Assembly (NCBI RefSeq): GCF_932526225.1
Contig: NC_064038.1
Coordinates: forward strand, 808,001-872,000
Source: Nematostella vectensis
Taxonomy: Eukaryota > Cnidaria > Anthozoa > Actiniaria > Edwardsiidae
DNA length: 64,000 nt
Direction of reading: 5' to 3'
The notes below the pieces were generated by a model. The model was not told the DNA's origin. It worked only from the letters and a program-made list of their open reading frames with translations, and ran no database searches. The translations under genes were made by a program, and so were the position numbers. How positions within the stretch are numbered: the first letter of the stretch is position 1; each line of letters opens with the position of its first letter. Shown one piece after another: positions 10,819 to 23,562 of the stretch.

Positions 10819-12823
10819 ATTCGTTTTCTTTCTTTGTGCTTGACCCCCCTAATCCTGATTGGTTTTGCGCAAAAATAATAAAAAAAGTGAGTTTGCAAAA
10901 TAAGCTTGCTAGATTTATTGATTATATGTATTCAATTTGTTCCTAGGAAGTTAACAAAAAACACAAAGCAAAGAGTTTGAGGAAGTAAACAAGTATGTGA
11001 ACTTTAATGTTCTATTTGAAGGGGTGCATTTTGTACAGGGAAGCATACATAGAATGCTTAACTGGTGGAGAGGGAAGAGGTAAAAGTTTATTGAGCATAA
11101 TTTAAACAATAGCAGGGGGAAGAGAGGGACACTCTCTTCATACAATATTGCAGTTGTTACCTATTATTAAATAAGTTTGTAACATGTCTTTGTTTATTAA
11201 GCAAGGTCTATTTCTGAGACAAGCAAACTCAAGTAAGAGCTGTTGAAATAACAGGTGAGTGTTAAAAAAAAACAATTATCTGATTAGAAAAGTAATGTAG
11301 ATTCCTTTGCACCAAATAAGAACAAACTTCATTTTGTTTGTTATTTATGAGGAACGAGATGAGCTCTACAAGGCCAAGAAGAAATATGTATTGCTCATCT
11401 AAATTATACAAGTAAATAATAATATTAAAAAAGAATTACTGTAAGTAATTAGAGTGGTTTTCATTAACCCGTGAAACAAAGTGTGATAGTTAAACGGTAA
11501 TAGTTAGTAAAACACAAAAAAGAACAATAGAATCAGATCACAACAAAGTGTAATACGCTAAAGCGTAGTTCACGGGTTAATGAAGGTTTTGACATTTCAA
11601 CCTTACATCCACATGAAAGTAATGCCTAATATCGAGTGCCCTACAGTAAGTGTTTTGCAGTCAAGTTGTTTTCTTTTAGTAGGTAAAAAAATTATTCTAA
11701 ATAATAGTAATCATAGCTATGGTCACCACTTACACATATAGAACTTGTAATGAAAAGAAAGAAAAAAAATTTATATATGCAGTCAAACAACAGAATTGCA
11801 TGATAACCTTGAATATATTGAATAAAGGACTGCAAAAAAACATCTTTTGTACTAGTTGCTTGAATTGACCCTTGGCTATTTTTAGCTGAATTCCCCTCCC
11901 CCTCTAAAAAAGAAAATAATAATAATAATAATAGAAGAAAACTAAAAAGAAAACAAATACAACAGAGACCCCCACCAACATTTTTTTATTTTTTTTTACT
12001 TTCCTTTAAAAGGGGAGTGTCATGGTTAAGAGATTTGCAATAGCTCTAGAGCCCTGACACAATGAACTTCAGTGAAATTCTAATACTGACTTATGAGCTT
12101 TTGGTACATGTGGGAGACTTTAAACAAAACAAAAAAAATGACCACAAACTGTCCATTAACATAGTTTTCTATATAATATTGCATATTATTTAATAAGGTA
12201 TTGACAGCTTTTAAAAAGTTCAACTGTTTGTAGACACTTAAAAGCCTACAATAAACACTGACTCCAGACATGCGCAGTACTATGCTGCTGCCCCTTTAAA
12301 GTAAAATACAGCTTTACTTAGTCAGCGTAGACAATATTGTGGATTTTGTCAATATTTTAATATGAATATGTCAATATTCTCCCGACTTACGTCTTTATTT
12401 CTATTTATTTTATGCTTTTCACGTGATACCAAAACAGCGTCTTTTTTCTTCGCTAATTTGATGTCATGTACACAATAAAAGAGATGCGCCCGTGCGCATG
12501 GCGAGTCCCCAAGGGACCCAAGACGCCCAAATAGACCTCTATTTTTTGTCATCCACAATCTCGGCGAGCTGTGCGTGGCGTAACCGTATTACAGGCCTGG
12601 GATCCTGGTTATTGTCCTCCCCATTAATGCGCGGGTTGGGATAACCTTGCAAGAGTGTTGTACAGCATATTCGCTCGGAAATATCGGTGCTTGGGGCCTT
12701 CGGGTTCTTTACAGCCTTCCGTAAAAGCCTTGTGCTGCCATACCGATTGGGTAATCCGTATGTATGGTTTCCGTTTTGTTCTTCAGACCGGGTTCGATCC
12801 CATTCCAATGGGCTTTTTTTTTT
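10819..12823 (+). repeat. Monomer U5 (class X-p)
   Basis: 2005 bp. MITE at 11464-11580, core at 12480-12823 with a T10 run. The B-box flank is GATCCCATTCC instead of GATCCCAGGCC. The run before the core reads CTCCCGACTTACG, where other units have CTCCCCCCTTACG. The match to U10 ends at 11922. Confidence 0.95.
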
Positions 12824-14829
12824 AATTCGTTTTTTTTTTTCTTTGTGCTGGACTTCCTTAATCCTGATAGGTTTTTTGCAAAAATAATAAAAAAAGTGAG
12901 TTTGCAAAATAAGCTTGCTAGATTTATTGATTATATGTATTCAATTTGTTCCTAGGAAATTAACAAAAAACACAAAGCAAAGAGTTTGAGGAAGTAAACA
13001 AGTATGTGAACTTTAATGTTCTATTTGAAGGGGTGCATTTTGTACAGGGAAGCATACATAGAATGCTTAACTGGTGGAGAGGGAAGAGGTAACAGTTTAT
13101 TGAGCATAATTTCAACAATAGCAGGGGGAAGAGAGGGGCACTCTCTTCATACAATATTGCAGTTGTTACCTATTATTAAATAAGTTTGTAACATGTCTTT
13201 GTTTATTAAGCAAGGTCTATTTCTGAGACAAGCAAACTCAAGTAATGCTGTTGAAATAACAGGTGAGTGTTAAAAGAAAAACAATTATCTGATTAAAAAA
13301 CTACTGTAGATTCCTTTGCACCAAAATAAGAACAAACTTCATTTTGTTTGTTATTTATGAGGAACGAGATGAGCTCTACAAAGCCATAAAGAAATATGTA
13401 TTGCTCATCTAAATTATACAAGTAAATGATAATATTAAAAAAGAACTACTGTAAGTAATTAGAGTGGTTTTCATTAACCCGTGAAACAAAGTGTGATAGT
13501 TAAACGGTAATAGTTAGTAAAACACAAAAAATAACAATAGAATCAGATCACCACAAAGTGTAATACGCTAAAGCGTAATTCACGGGTTAATGAAGGTTTT
13601 GACATTTCAACCTTACATCCACATGAAAGTAATGCCTAATATCGAGTGCCCTACAGTAAGTGTTTTGCAGTCAAGTTGTTTTCTTTTAGTAGGTAAAAAA
13701 ATATTCTAAATAATAGTAATCATAGCTATGGTCACCACTTACACATATAGAACTTGTAATGAAAAGAAAGAAAAAAAATATATATATGCAGTCAAACAAC
13801 AGAATTGCATGATAACCTTGAATATATTGAATAAAGGACTGCAAAAAAACATCTTTTGTACTAGTTGCTTGAATTGACCCTTGGCTATTTTTAGCTGAAT
13901 TCCCCTCCCCCTCTAAAAAAGAAAATAATAATAATAATAATAGGAGAAAACTAAAAAGAAAACAAATACAACAGAGACCCCCACCAACATTTTTTTATTT
14001 TTTTTACTTTCCTTTAAAAGGATAGTGTCATGGTTAAGAAATTTGCAATAGCTCTAGAGCCCTGACACAATGAACTTCAGTGAAATTCTAATACTGACTT
14101 ATGAGCTTTTGGTACATGTGGGAGACTTTAAACAAAACAAAAAAATGACCACAAACTGTCCATTAACATAGTTTTCTATATAATATTGCATATTATTTAA
14201 TAAGGTATTGACAGCTTTTAAAAAGTTCAACTGTTTGTAGACACTTAAAAGCCTACAATAAACACTGACTCCAGACATGCGCAGTACTATGCTGCTGCCC
14301 CTTTAGAGTAAAATACAGCTTTACTTAGTCAGCGTAGACAATATTGTGGATTTTGTCAATATTTTAATATGAATATGTCAATATTCTCCCCCCTTACGTC
14401 TTTATTTCTATTTATTTTATGCTTTTCACATAATACCAAAACAGCGTCTTTTTTCTTCGCTAATTCGATGTCATGTACACAATAAAAGAGATGCGCCCGT
14501 GCGCATGGCGAGTCCCCAAGGGACCCAAGACGCCCAAATAGACCTCTATTTTTTGTCATCCACAATCTCGGCGAGCTGTGCGTGGCGTAACCGTATTACA
14601 GGCCTGGGATCCTGGTTATTGTCCTCCCCATTAATGCGCGGGTTGGGATAACCTTGCAAGAGTGTTGTACAGCATATTCGCTCGGAAATATCGGTGCTTG
14701 GGGCCTTCGGGTTCTTTACAGCCTTCCGTAAAAGCCTTGTGCTGCCATACCGATTGGGTAATCCGTATGTATGGTTTCCGTTTTGTTCTTCAGACCGGGT
14801 TCGATCCCAGGCCAATGGGCTTTTTTTTT
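12824..14829 (+). repeat. Monomer U6 (class Y-p)
   Basis: 2006 bp. MITE at 13474-13590, core at 14487-14829. From 13788 it is the duplicate of U1; before that it has its own variants (GGTTTTTTGCAAAA, AGTAATGCTG). Confidence 0.95.
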
Positions 14830-16839
14830 AATTCGTTTTTTTTTTCTTTCTGCTGGACTTCCTTAATCCTGATAGGTTTTGCGCAAAAATAATAAAAAAA
14901 GTGAGTTTGCAAAATAAGCTTGCTAGATTTATTGATTATATGTATTCAATTTGTTCCTAGGAAGTTAACAAAAAACACAAAGCAAAGAGTTTGAGGAAGT
15001 AAACAAGTATGTGAACTTTAATGTTCTATTTGAAGGGGTGCATTTTGTACAGGGAAGCATACATAGAATGCTTAACTGGTGGAGAGGGAAGAGGTAAAAG
15101 TTTATTGAGCATAATTTCAACAATAGCAGGGGGAAGAGAGGGGCACTCTCTTCATACAATATTGCAGTTGTTACCTATTATTAAATAAGTTTGTAACATG
15201 TCTTTGTTTATTAAGCAAGGTCTATTTCTGAGACAAGCAAACTCAAGTAAGGCTGTTGAAATAACAGGTGAGTGTTAAAAGAAAAACAATTATCTGATTA
15301 GAAAACTACTGTAGATTCCTTTGCACCAAAATAAGAACAAACTTCATTTTGTTTGTTATTTATGAGGAACGAGATGAGCTCTACAAAGCCATAAAGAAAT
15401 ATGTATTGCTCATCTAAATTATACAAGTAAATGATAATATTAAAAAAGAACTACTGTAAGTAATTAGAGTGGTTTTCATTAACCCGTGAAACAAAGTGTG
15501 ATAGTTAAACGGTAATAGTTAGTAAAACACAAAAAAGAACAATAGAATCAGATCACCACAAAGTGTAATACGCTAAAGCGTAGTTCACGGGTTAATGAAG
15601 GTTTTGACATTTCAACCTTACGTCCACATGAAAGTAATGCCTAATATCGAGTGCCCTACAGTAAGTGTTTTGCAGTCAAGTTGTTTTCTGTTAGTAGGTA
15701 AAAAAATATTCTAAATAATAGTAATCATAGCTATGGTCACCACTTACACATATAGAACTTGTAATGAAAAGAAAGAAAAAATATATATATATGTAGTCAA
15801 ACAACAGAATTGCATGATAACCTTGAATATATTGAATAAAGGACTGCAAAAAACATCTTTTGTACTAGTTGCTTGAATTGACCCTTGGCTATTTTTAGCT
15901 GAATTCCCCTCCCCCTCTAAAAAAGAAAATAATAATAATAATAATAATAATAGAAGAAAACTAAAAAGAAAACAAATACAACAGAGACCCCCACCAACAA
16001 TTTTGATTTTTTTTACTTTCCTTTAAAAGGGGAGTGTCATGGTTAAGAGATTTGCAATAGCTCTAGAGCCCTGACACAATGAACTTCAGTGAAATTCTAA
16101 TACTGACTTATGAGCTTTTGGTACATGTGGGAGACTTTAAACAAAACAAAAAAAATGACCACAAACTGTCCATTAACATAGTTTTCTATATAATATTGCA
16201 TATTATTTAATAAGGTATTGACAGCTTTTAAAAAGTTCAACTGTTTGTAGACACTGAAAAGCCTACAATAAACACTGACTCCAGACATGCGCAGTACTAT
16301 GCTGCTGCCCCTTTAAAGTAAAATACAGCTTTACTTAGTCAGCGTAGACAATATTGTGGATTTTGTCAATATTTTAATATGAATATGTCAATATTCTCCC
16401 CCCTTACGTCTTTATTTCTATTTATTTTATGCTTTTCACATGATACCAAAACAGCGTCTTTTTTCTTCGCTAATTTGATGTCATGTACACAATAAAAGAG
16501 ATGCGCCCGTGCGCATGGCGAGTCCCCAAGGAACCCAAGATGCCCAAATAGACCTCTATTTTTTGTCATCCACAATCTCGGCGAGCTGTGCGTGGCGTAA
16601 CCGTATTACAGGCCTGGGATCCTGGTTATTGTCCTCCCCATTAATGCGCGGGTTGGGATAACCTTGCAAGAGTGTTGTACAGCATATTCGCTCGGAAATA
16701 TCGGTGCTTGGGGCCTTCGGGTTCTTTACAGCCTTCCGTAAAAGCCTTGTGCTGCCATACCGATTGGGTAATCCGTATGTATGGTTTCCGTTTTGTTCTT
16801 TAGACCGGGTTCGATCCCAGGCCAATGGGCTTTTTTTTT
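14830..16839 (+). repeat. Monomer U7 (class Y-p)
   Basis: 2010 bp. MITE at 15479-15595, core at 16497-16839. Near-identical to U2; one difference seen is GACTTTAAAC here against GACTTTCAAC in U2. Confidence 0.95.
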
Positions 16840-17766
16840 AATTCGTTTTTTTTTTCTTTGTGCTGGACTTCCTTAATCCTGATAGGTTTTGCGCAAAAAT
16901 AATAAAAAAAGTGAGTTTGCAAAATAAGCTTGCTAGATTTATTGATTATATGTATTCAATTTGTTCCTAGGAAGTTAACAAAAAACACAAAGCAAAGAGT
17001 TTGAGGAAGTAAACAAGTATGTGAACTTTAATGTTCTATTTGAAGGGGTGCATTTTGTACAGGGAAGCATACATAGAATGCTTAACTGGTGGAGAGGGAA
17101 GAGGTAAAAGTTTATTGAGCATAATTTCAACAATAGCAGGGGGAAGAGAGGGGCACTCTCTTCATACAATATTGCAGTTGTTACCTATTATTAAATAAGT
17201 TTGTAACATGTCTTTGTTTATTAAGCAAGGTCTATTTCTGAGACAAGCAAACTCAAGTAAGGCTGTTGAAATAACAGGTGAGTGTTAAAAGAAAAACAAT
17301 TATCTGATTAGAAAACTACTGTAGATTCCTTTGCACCAAAATAAGAACAAACTTCATTTTGTTTGTTATTTATGAGGAACGAGATGAGCTCTACAAAGCC
17401 ATAAAGAAATATGTAGTGCTCATCTAAATTATACAAGTAAATGATAATATTAAAAAAGAACTACTGTAAGTAATTAGAGTGGTTTTCATTAACCCGTGAA
17501 ACAAAGTGTGATAGTTAAACGGTAATAGTTAGTAAAACACAAAAAAGAACAATAGAATCAGATCACAACAAAGTGTAATACGCTAAAGCGTAGTTCACGG
17601 GTTAATGAAGGTTTTGACATTTCAACCTTACATCCACATGAAAGTAATGCCTAATATCGAGTGCCCTACAGTAAGTGTTTTGCAGTCAAGTTGTTTTCTT
17701 TTAGTAGGTAAAAAAATTATTCTAAATAATAGTAATCATAGCTATGGTCACCACTTACACATATAG

Positions 17767-20253
17767 GAGGGACTCGGTCTGTTAGACGACTACTTATGCA
17801 AACTGTTCACCAAATACCAGCAGTGCCCTAATGCAATCATAGGGGGTGACTTTAACTGCTCGGGTATTGAATGGTCAAGCGGCGAGGCTGTACTCACTCC
17901 ACCTGTTCACAGCTGGGACCTCGCCCTTATTGCGTTGGCGGAAAAATATGGATTATCACAGCATGTTAAGTCTCCAACTCGATATGATAGCTTCTTGGAC
18001 CTTGCATTCTCGTCTAAACCTGGCCTTGTTAATGCATGTCATGTTACGTCGGGTCTAAGTGATCACAGCGCGGTTTTATTTGAAGTTGACCTTGCTCCAA
18101 AATACATCCCCAAGCCCCCACGTAAGATTTATCTTTACCATAAAGCGGACATGGCTGCGTTAAAAGAACACATCGCATCCTTCCATAGGGAATATGCTGC
18201 ATCGCACATGGAAAGATCCGTGGAGGAAAATTGGAATGCTATCTCAACTTGCATTAGTGATGCTATGGAGAGGTTTATTCCATCCAAGACTTCGAAAACA
18301 AAGCGACACCTCCCCTGGATAGGCGCGCCCATCAAAAAATTGATGCGCAAACGCGACCGCGCCTTCAAAACGTCCAAACGGACTGGGAAGGAAAAAGACC
18401 ATGTGAACTACAAACGCCTAAGGAACATTGTAAGCAACAGCATCAAGGAATCACACAATAACTACGTGAGCGAGATTATGAAGGGGATTGACCTTGAATC
18501 TGATGAACCTAGGCCGAACGGAGTGAAGAGGGCGTGGTCATATCTGAAACTCTTACGCTCAGAGTCACTAGGGATACCCACTCTATTCTGGGAGGGACGG
18601 GTTTGCGCGAATGACAAATGTAAAGCTGAGGCGCTAAGGGCACAGTATGACAGTGTATTCACGCAGGAAGATAATCTTAATGTTCCCACTCTCGGCGCGT
18701 CCCCTCACCAAGACATCAAAGACATCTCCTTCTCTGTTAACGGCGTTAGAGTACAACTCGATAACATCCGTGTAGACAAGGCGTGTGGCCCAGATGCCGT
18801 CCCAGCCAGAGTCCTGAAGGAGGCTGCAACCGAACTCGCACCTATCCTTACATTACTGTTCGAGCAGTCGATGAAGGATGGCGTACTCCCTACTGTGTGG
18901 AAGGACGCGAACATATCAGCCATTTATAAGAAGGGTCTAAGATCTGACCCACAGAACTATCGCCCAGTATCTTTAACATCCTTGGTCTCCAAACTGATGG
19001 AACACATTGTCTCAAAACACATAATGTGTCACCTGTCCGCAAACAACATCATTACTCAGCTACAGCATGGTTTCCTGAAAGGCCTCTCTTGCTCCACCCA
19101 ACTAATATCTGTTATTCATGATTGGTCGTCGGTCCTGAACGACCATGGGCAAGTTGACGTGGTATTTCTTGATTTCGCCAAGGCGTTCGATTCAGTCCCT
19201 CACGAACGCCTACTGATCAAGGCCGAGTTCTATGGAATCAGAGGAAGACTCTTACTGTGGTTAAGGCACTTTCTTACCAACAGAAGACAGCGAGTGGTCG
19301 TGAACGGGGCCTCTTCTACCTGGTCCCCCGTGCTATCAGGCGTGCCTCAGGGCACGGTCTTAGGGCCGATATTATTCCTGCTCTTCATAAACGACCTGCC
19401 ATCTGGCATCAAATCACACGTGAAACTGTTTGCCGACGACAGCGTCCTATACCGCCCAATTAAGAGCCTTGATGACCACCACGCCCTACAGCAAGATCTT
19501 CACCACCTTGAACGATGGGCAGAACAGTGGCAGATGAAGTTTGCGCCCAAAAAATGTTACGTCATGACCATCACTTTAAAACGCGACAAGTTCCAGTTCC
19601 CATACCATTTGTGTGGAACCACACTGGAGGGGGTTAGCGTTCAAAAATACCTTGGAGTCCACATTTCTACATCTCTCAATTGGTCAAAGCACACGGAGGA
19701 AGTCAAGAAGAAGGCTAACGCAGTACTGGGTATCCTACAAAGAAATTTATCTTCCTGCCCAGCTGCGGTTAAAGAGCAAGCCTACAAGGCGCTGGTACGG
19801 CCACTGGTGGAGTACGGGACGGAAGCATGGAGCCCCCACACTAAGAAGGACATTCAAAAAGTTGAATCTGTACAACGCCGCGCTGCCAGATTTGTGTGCA
19901 ACGACTACGGAAGGCATAGCAGCGTCACGAATATGCTGACACACCTAGGATGGCACCAGTTAGAACTTAGGCGAACAGTATTCGACTCTGTCATGTTTTA
20001 TAAGATCCACCACGGGCTAGTAAAAATCGATTTCCCGAGTGATGTAATTCGCAAACCTGGTTCCTACGCAACCAGGTCAAGCGTCAGGAACACATGCCAA
20101 CTTACACTCCCGCCTCCCAGTATAAACCAATTCAAATACTCCTTCTTTTCAAGAACTATCCCCGTTTGGAACTCTCTGCCAAAACAAATGCTAGACCTCA
20201 GCTCTGTCGATGAATTTAAGATAGCCGTCACTGGCGAGCTGGCCCGGCAATGA
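17767..20253 (+). CDS. LINE ORF2 fragment: endonuclease C-terminal part plus reverse transcriptase (copy 2)
   Basis: 828 open codons, stop TGA at 20251-20253. Same domain order as copy 1, with the FADD catalytic motif intact. Replacements relative to copy 1 are threonine at residue 202 (ACG at 18370-18372) and glutamine at 462 (CAA, changed base 19152). Both known coding differences change the amino acid, as expected for a frame drifting without selection, although two changes are too few to prove it. Confidence 0.92.
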   Translation, partial: EGLGLLDDYLCKLFTKYQQCPNAIIGGDFNCSGIEWSSGEAVLTPPVHSWDLALIALAEKYGLSQHVKSPTRYDSFLDLAFSSKPGLVNACHVTSGLSDHSAVLFEVDLAPKYIPKPPRKIYLYHKADMAALKEHIASFHREYAASHMERSVEENWNAISTCISDAMERFIPSKTSKTKRHLPWIGAPIKKLMRKRDRAFKTSKRTGKEKDHVNYKRLRNIVSNSIKESHNNYVSEIMKGIDLESDEPRPNGVKRAWSYLKLLRSESLGIPTLFWEGRVCANDKCKAEALRAQYDSVFTQEDNLNVPTLGASPHQDIKDISFSVNGVRVQLDNIRVDKACGPDAVPARVLKEAATELAPILTLLFEQSMKDGVLPTVWKDANISAIYKKGLRSDPQNYRPVSLTSLVSKLMEHIVSKHIMCHLSANNIITQLQHGFLKGLSCSTQLISVIHDWSSVLNDHGQVDVVFLDFAKAFDSVPHERLLIKAEFYGIRGRLLLWLRHFLTNRRQRVVVNGASSTWSPVLSGVPQGTVLGPILFLLFINDLPSGIKSHVKLFADDSVLYRPIKSLDDHHALQQDLHHLERWAEQWQMKFAPKKCYVMTITLKRDKFQFPYHLCGTTLEGVSVQKYLGVHISTSLNWSKHTEEVKKKANAVLGILQRNLSSCPAAVKEQAYKALVRPLVEYGTEAWSPHTKKDIQKVESVQRRAARFVCNDYGRHSSVTNMLTHLGWHQLELRRTVFDSVMFYKIHHGLVKIDFPSDVIRKPGSYATRSSVRNTCQLTLPPPSINQFKYSFFSRTIPVWNSLPKQMLDLSSVDEFKIAVTGELARQ

Positions 20254-20479
20254 TTTAGTTGCCATACTACCCATGTACATGTGTATTGTTATCTCATCAT
20301 CTTATCGAATTGTTACGTTTATTTATTTATTTATTCATTCATTTATTGTTTCTTTTGTTTTATTTATTATTTATTTATTATCAACCGTAGTATGTGCATG
20401 GGTAGTTGGTACGCTGCCCCTCATTGCCGGATTAGCTCGCTAGTGGCAATTATTGTATTTAAAGGTTAAAGGTTAAAGG
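20254..20479 (+). promoter_or_regulatory. LINE 3' UTR with terminal stem-loop and TTAAAGG tail (copy 2)
   Basis: Contains the 10-bp inverted repeat (20266-20275, 20397-20406), the ATTGCC/GGCAAT hairpin (20423-20428, 20445-20450) and three TTAAAGG repeats. One difference from copy 1 lies at 20307 (G for A). Confidence 0.6.
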
Positions 20480-21561
20480 ATATAGAACTTGTAATGAAAA
20501 GAAACAAAAAAAATTTATATATGCAGTCAAACAACAGAATTGCATGATAACCTTGAATATATTGAATAAAGGACTGCAAAAAAACATCTTTTGTACTAGT
20601 TGCTTGAATTGACCCTTGGCTATTTTTAGCTGAATTCCCCTCCCCCTCTAAAAAAGAAAATAATAAGAATAATAGAACAAAACTAAAAAGAAAACAAACA
20701 CAACAGAGACCCCCACCAACAATTTTGATTTTTTTTACTTTCCTTTAAAGGGCGAGTGTCATGTTTAAGAGATTTGCAATAGCTCTAGAGCCCTGACACA
20801 ATGAACTTCAGTGAAATTCTAATACTGACTTATGAGCTTTTGGTACATGTGGGAGACTTTAAACAAAACAAAACATATGACCACAAACTGTCAATTAACA
20901 TAGTTTTCAATATAATATTGCATATTATTTAATAAGGTATTGACAGCTTTTAAAAAGTTCAACTGTTTGTAGACACTTAAAAGCCTACAATAAGCACTGA
21001 CTCCAGACATGCGCAGTACTATGCTGCTGCCCCTTTAAAGTAAAATACAGCTTTACTTAGTCAGCGTAGACAATATTGCGGATTTTGTCAATATTCTAAT
21101 ATGAATATGTCAATATTCTCCCCCCTTACGTCTTTATTTCTATTTATTTTATGCTTTTCACATGATACCAAAACAGCGTCTTTTTTCTTCGCTAATTTGA
21201 TGTCATGTGCACAATAAAAGAGATGCGCCCGTGCGCATTGCGAGTCCCCAAGGGACCCAAGACGCCCAAATAGACCTCTATTTTTTGTCATCCACAAACT
21301 CGGCGAGCTGTGCTTGGCGTAACCGTATTACAGGCCTGGGATCCTGGTTATTGTCCTCCCCATTAATGCGCGGGTTGGGATAACCTTGCAAGAGTGTTGT
21401 ACAGCATATTCGCTCGGAAATATCGGTGCTTGGGGCCTTCGGGCTCTTTACAGCCTTCCGTAAAAGCCTTGTGCTGCCATACCGATTGGGTAATCCGTAT
21501 GTATGGTTTCCGTTTTGTTCTTCAGACCGGGTTCGATCCCAGGCCAATAGGCTTTTTTTTT

Positions 21562-23562
21562 AATTCGTTTTTTTTTCTTTGTGCTGGACTTCCTTAATCC
21601 TGATAGGTTTTGCGCAAAAATAATAAAAAAAGTGAGTTTGCAAAATAAGCTTGCTAGATTTATTGATTATATGTATTCAATTTGTTCCTAGGAAGTTAAC
21701 AAAAAACACAAAGCAAAGAGTTTGAGGAAGTAAACAAGTATGTGAACTTTAATGTTCTATTTGAAGGGGTGCATTTTGTACAGGGAAGCATACATAGAAT
21801 GCTTAACTGGTGGAGAGGGAAGAGGTAAAAGTTTATTGAGCATAATTTCAACAATAGCAGGGGGAAGAGAGGGCACTCTCTTCATACAATTTTGCAGTTG
21901 TTACCTATTATTAAATAAGTTTGTAACATGTCTTTGTTTATTAACAAGGTCTATTTCTGAGACAAGCAAACTCAAGTAAGAGCTGTTGAAATAACAGGTG
22001 AGTGTTAAAAAAAAAACAATTATCTGATTAGAAAACTAATGTAGGTTCCTTTGCACCAAATAAGAACAAACTTCATTTTGTTTGTTATTTATGAGGAACG
22101 AGATGAGCTCTACAAGGCCAAGAAGAAATATGTATTGCTCATCTAAATTATACAAGTAAATGATAATATTAAAAAAGAATTACTGTAAGTAATTAGAGTG
22201 GTTTTCATTAACCCGTGAAACAAAGTGTGATAGTTAAACGGTAATAGTTAGTAAAACACAAAAAAGAACAATAGAATCAGGTCACAACAAAGTGTAATAC
22301 GCTAAAGCGTAGTTCACGGGTTAATGAAGGTTTTGACATTTCAACCTTACATCCACATGAAAGTAATGCCTAATATCGAGTGCCCTACAGTAAGTGTTTT
22401 GCAGTCAAGTTGTTTTCTTTTAGTAGGTAAAAAATTATTCTAAATAATAGTAATCATAGCTATGGTCACCACTTACACATATAGAACTTGTAATGAAAAG
22501 AAAGAAAAAATATATATATATGCAGTCAAACAACAGAATTGCATGATAACCTTGAATATATTGAATAAAGGACTGCAAAAAACATCTTTTGTACTAGTTG
22601 CTTGAATTGACCCTTGGCTATTTTTAGCTGAATTCCCCTCCCCCTCTAAAAAAGAAAATAATAATAATAATAATAGAAGAAAACTAAAAAGAAAACAAAT
22701 ACAACAGAGACCCCCACCAACATTTTTGATTTTTTTTTACTTTCCTTTAAAAGGATAGTGTCATGGTTAAGAGATTTGCAATAGCTCTAGAGCCCTGACA
22801 CAATGAACTTCAGTGAAATTCTAATACTGACTTATGAGCTTTTGGTACATGTGGGAGACTTTAAACAAAACAAAAAAATGACCACAAACTGTCCTTAAAC
22901 ATAGTTTTCTATATAATATTGCATATTATTTAATAAGGTATTGACAGCTTTTAAAAAGTTCAACTGTTTGTAGACACTTAAAAGCCTACAATAAACACTG
23001 ACTCCAGACATGCGCAGTACTATGCTGCTGCCCCTTTAAAGTAAAATACAGCTTTACTTAGTCAGCGTAGACAATATTGTGGATTTTGTCAATATTTTAA
23101 TATGAATATGTCAATATTCTCCCCCCTTACGTCTTTATTTCTATTTAATTTATGCTTTTCACATGATACCAAAACAGCGTCTTTTTTCGTCGCTAATTTG
23201 ATGTCATGTACACAATAAAAGAGATGCGCCCGTGCGCATGGCGAGTCCCCAAGGGACCCAAGACGCCCAAATAGACCTCTATTTTTTGTCATCCACAATC
23301 TCGGCGAGCGGTGCGTGGCGTAACCGTATTACAGGCCTGGGATCCTGGTTATTGTCCTCCCCATTAATGCGCGGGTTGGGATAACCTTGCAAGAGTGTTG
23401 TACAGCATATTCGCCCGGAAATATCGGTGCTTGGGGCCTTCGGGGTCTTTACAGCCTTCCGTAAAAGCCTTGTGCTGCCATACCGATTGGGTAATCCGTA
23501 TGTATGGTTTCCGTTTTGTTCTTCAGACCGGGTTCGATCCCAGGCCAATGGGCTTTTTTTTT
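21562..23562 (+). repeat. Monomer U9 (class X-p)
   Basis: 2001 bp. MITE at 22208-22324, core at 23220-23562. The p-class site is altered to GTCCTTAAAC. The middle and core match U4; the first third matches class-X units. Confidence 0.95.

Larger units (their letters stand above)
1042..11922 (+). repeat. Higher-order repeat, copy A (period 12,746 bp)
   Basis: This stretch matches 13788-24667 with an offset of 12,746 bp, drifting to 12,744-12,745 at the end. It spans five monomers including the LINE-bearing one. Private variants of U1 to U5 recur in order in U6 to U10. The match fails between about 8830 and 9740, where copy A is class Y and copy B class X, as expected for later gene conversion. 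Before 1042 and after 11922 the two stretches differ at ordinary inter-monomer levels. Confidence 0.9.
17767..20479 (+). mobile_element. 5'-truncated CR1/L2/Jockey-like LINE, copy 2
   Basis: Same truncation point, 3' tail (20459-20479) and ATATAG duplication (17761-17766, 20480-20485) as copy 1, at the same monomer position. Two independent insertions would not share a random 5' truncation, so this copy arose by DNA duplication, not retrotransposition. Confidence 0.9.
16840..21561 (+). repeat. Monomer U8 (class Y-q), interrupted by a LINE
   Basis: 4722 bp including the LINE at 17767-20479. MITE at 17489-17605, core at 21219-21561. Duplicate of U3; the core differs by TTCGGGCTC against TTCGGGTTC, next to the UUCG tetraloop. 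Confidence 0.95.

Noticed and set aside
5021-20479. Two independent LINE insertions
   Set aside because: Identical truncation point, tail length and target duplication at the same monomer position inside a longer duplicated block are far better explained by one insertion followed by DNA duplication.
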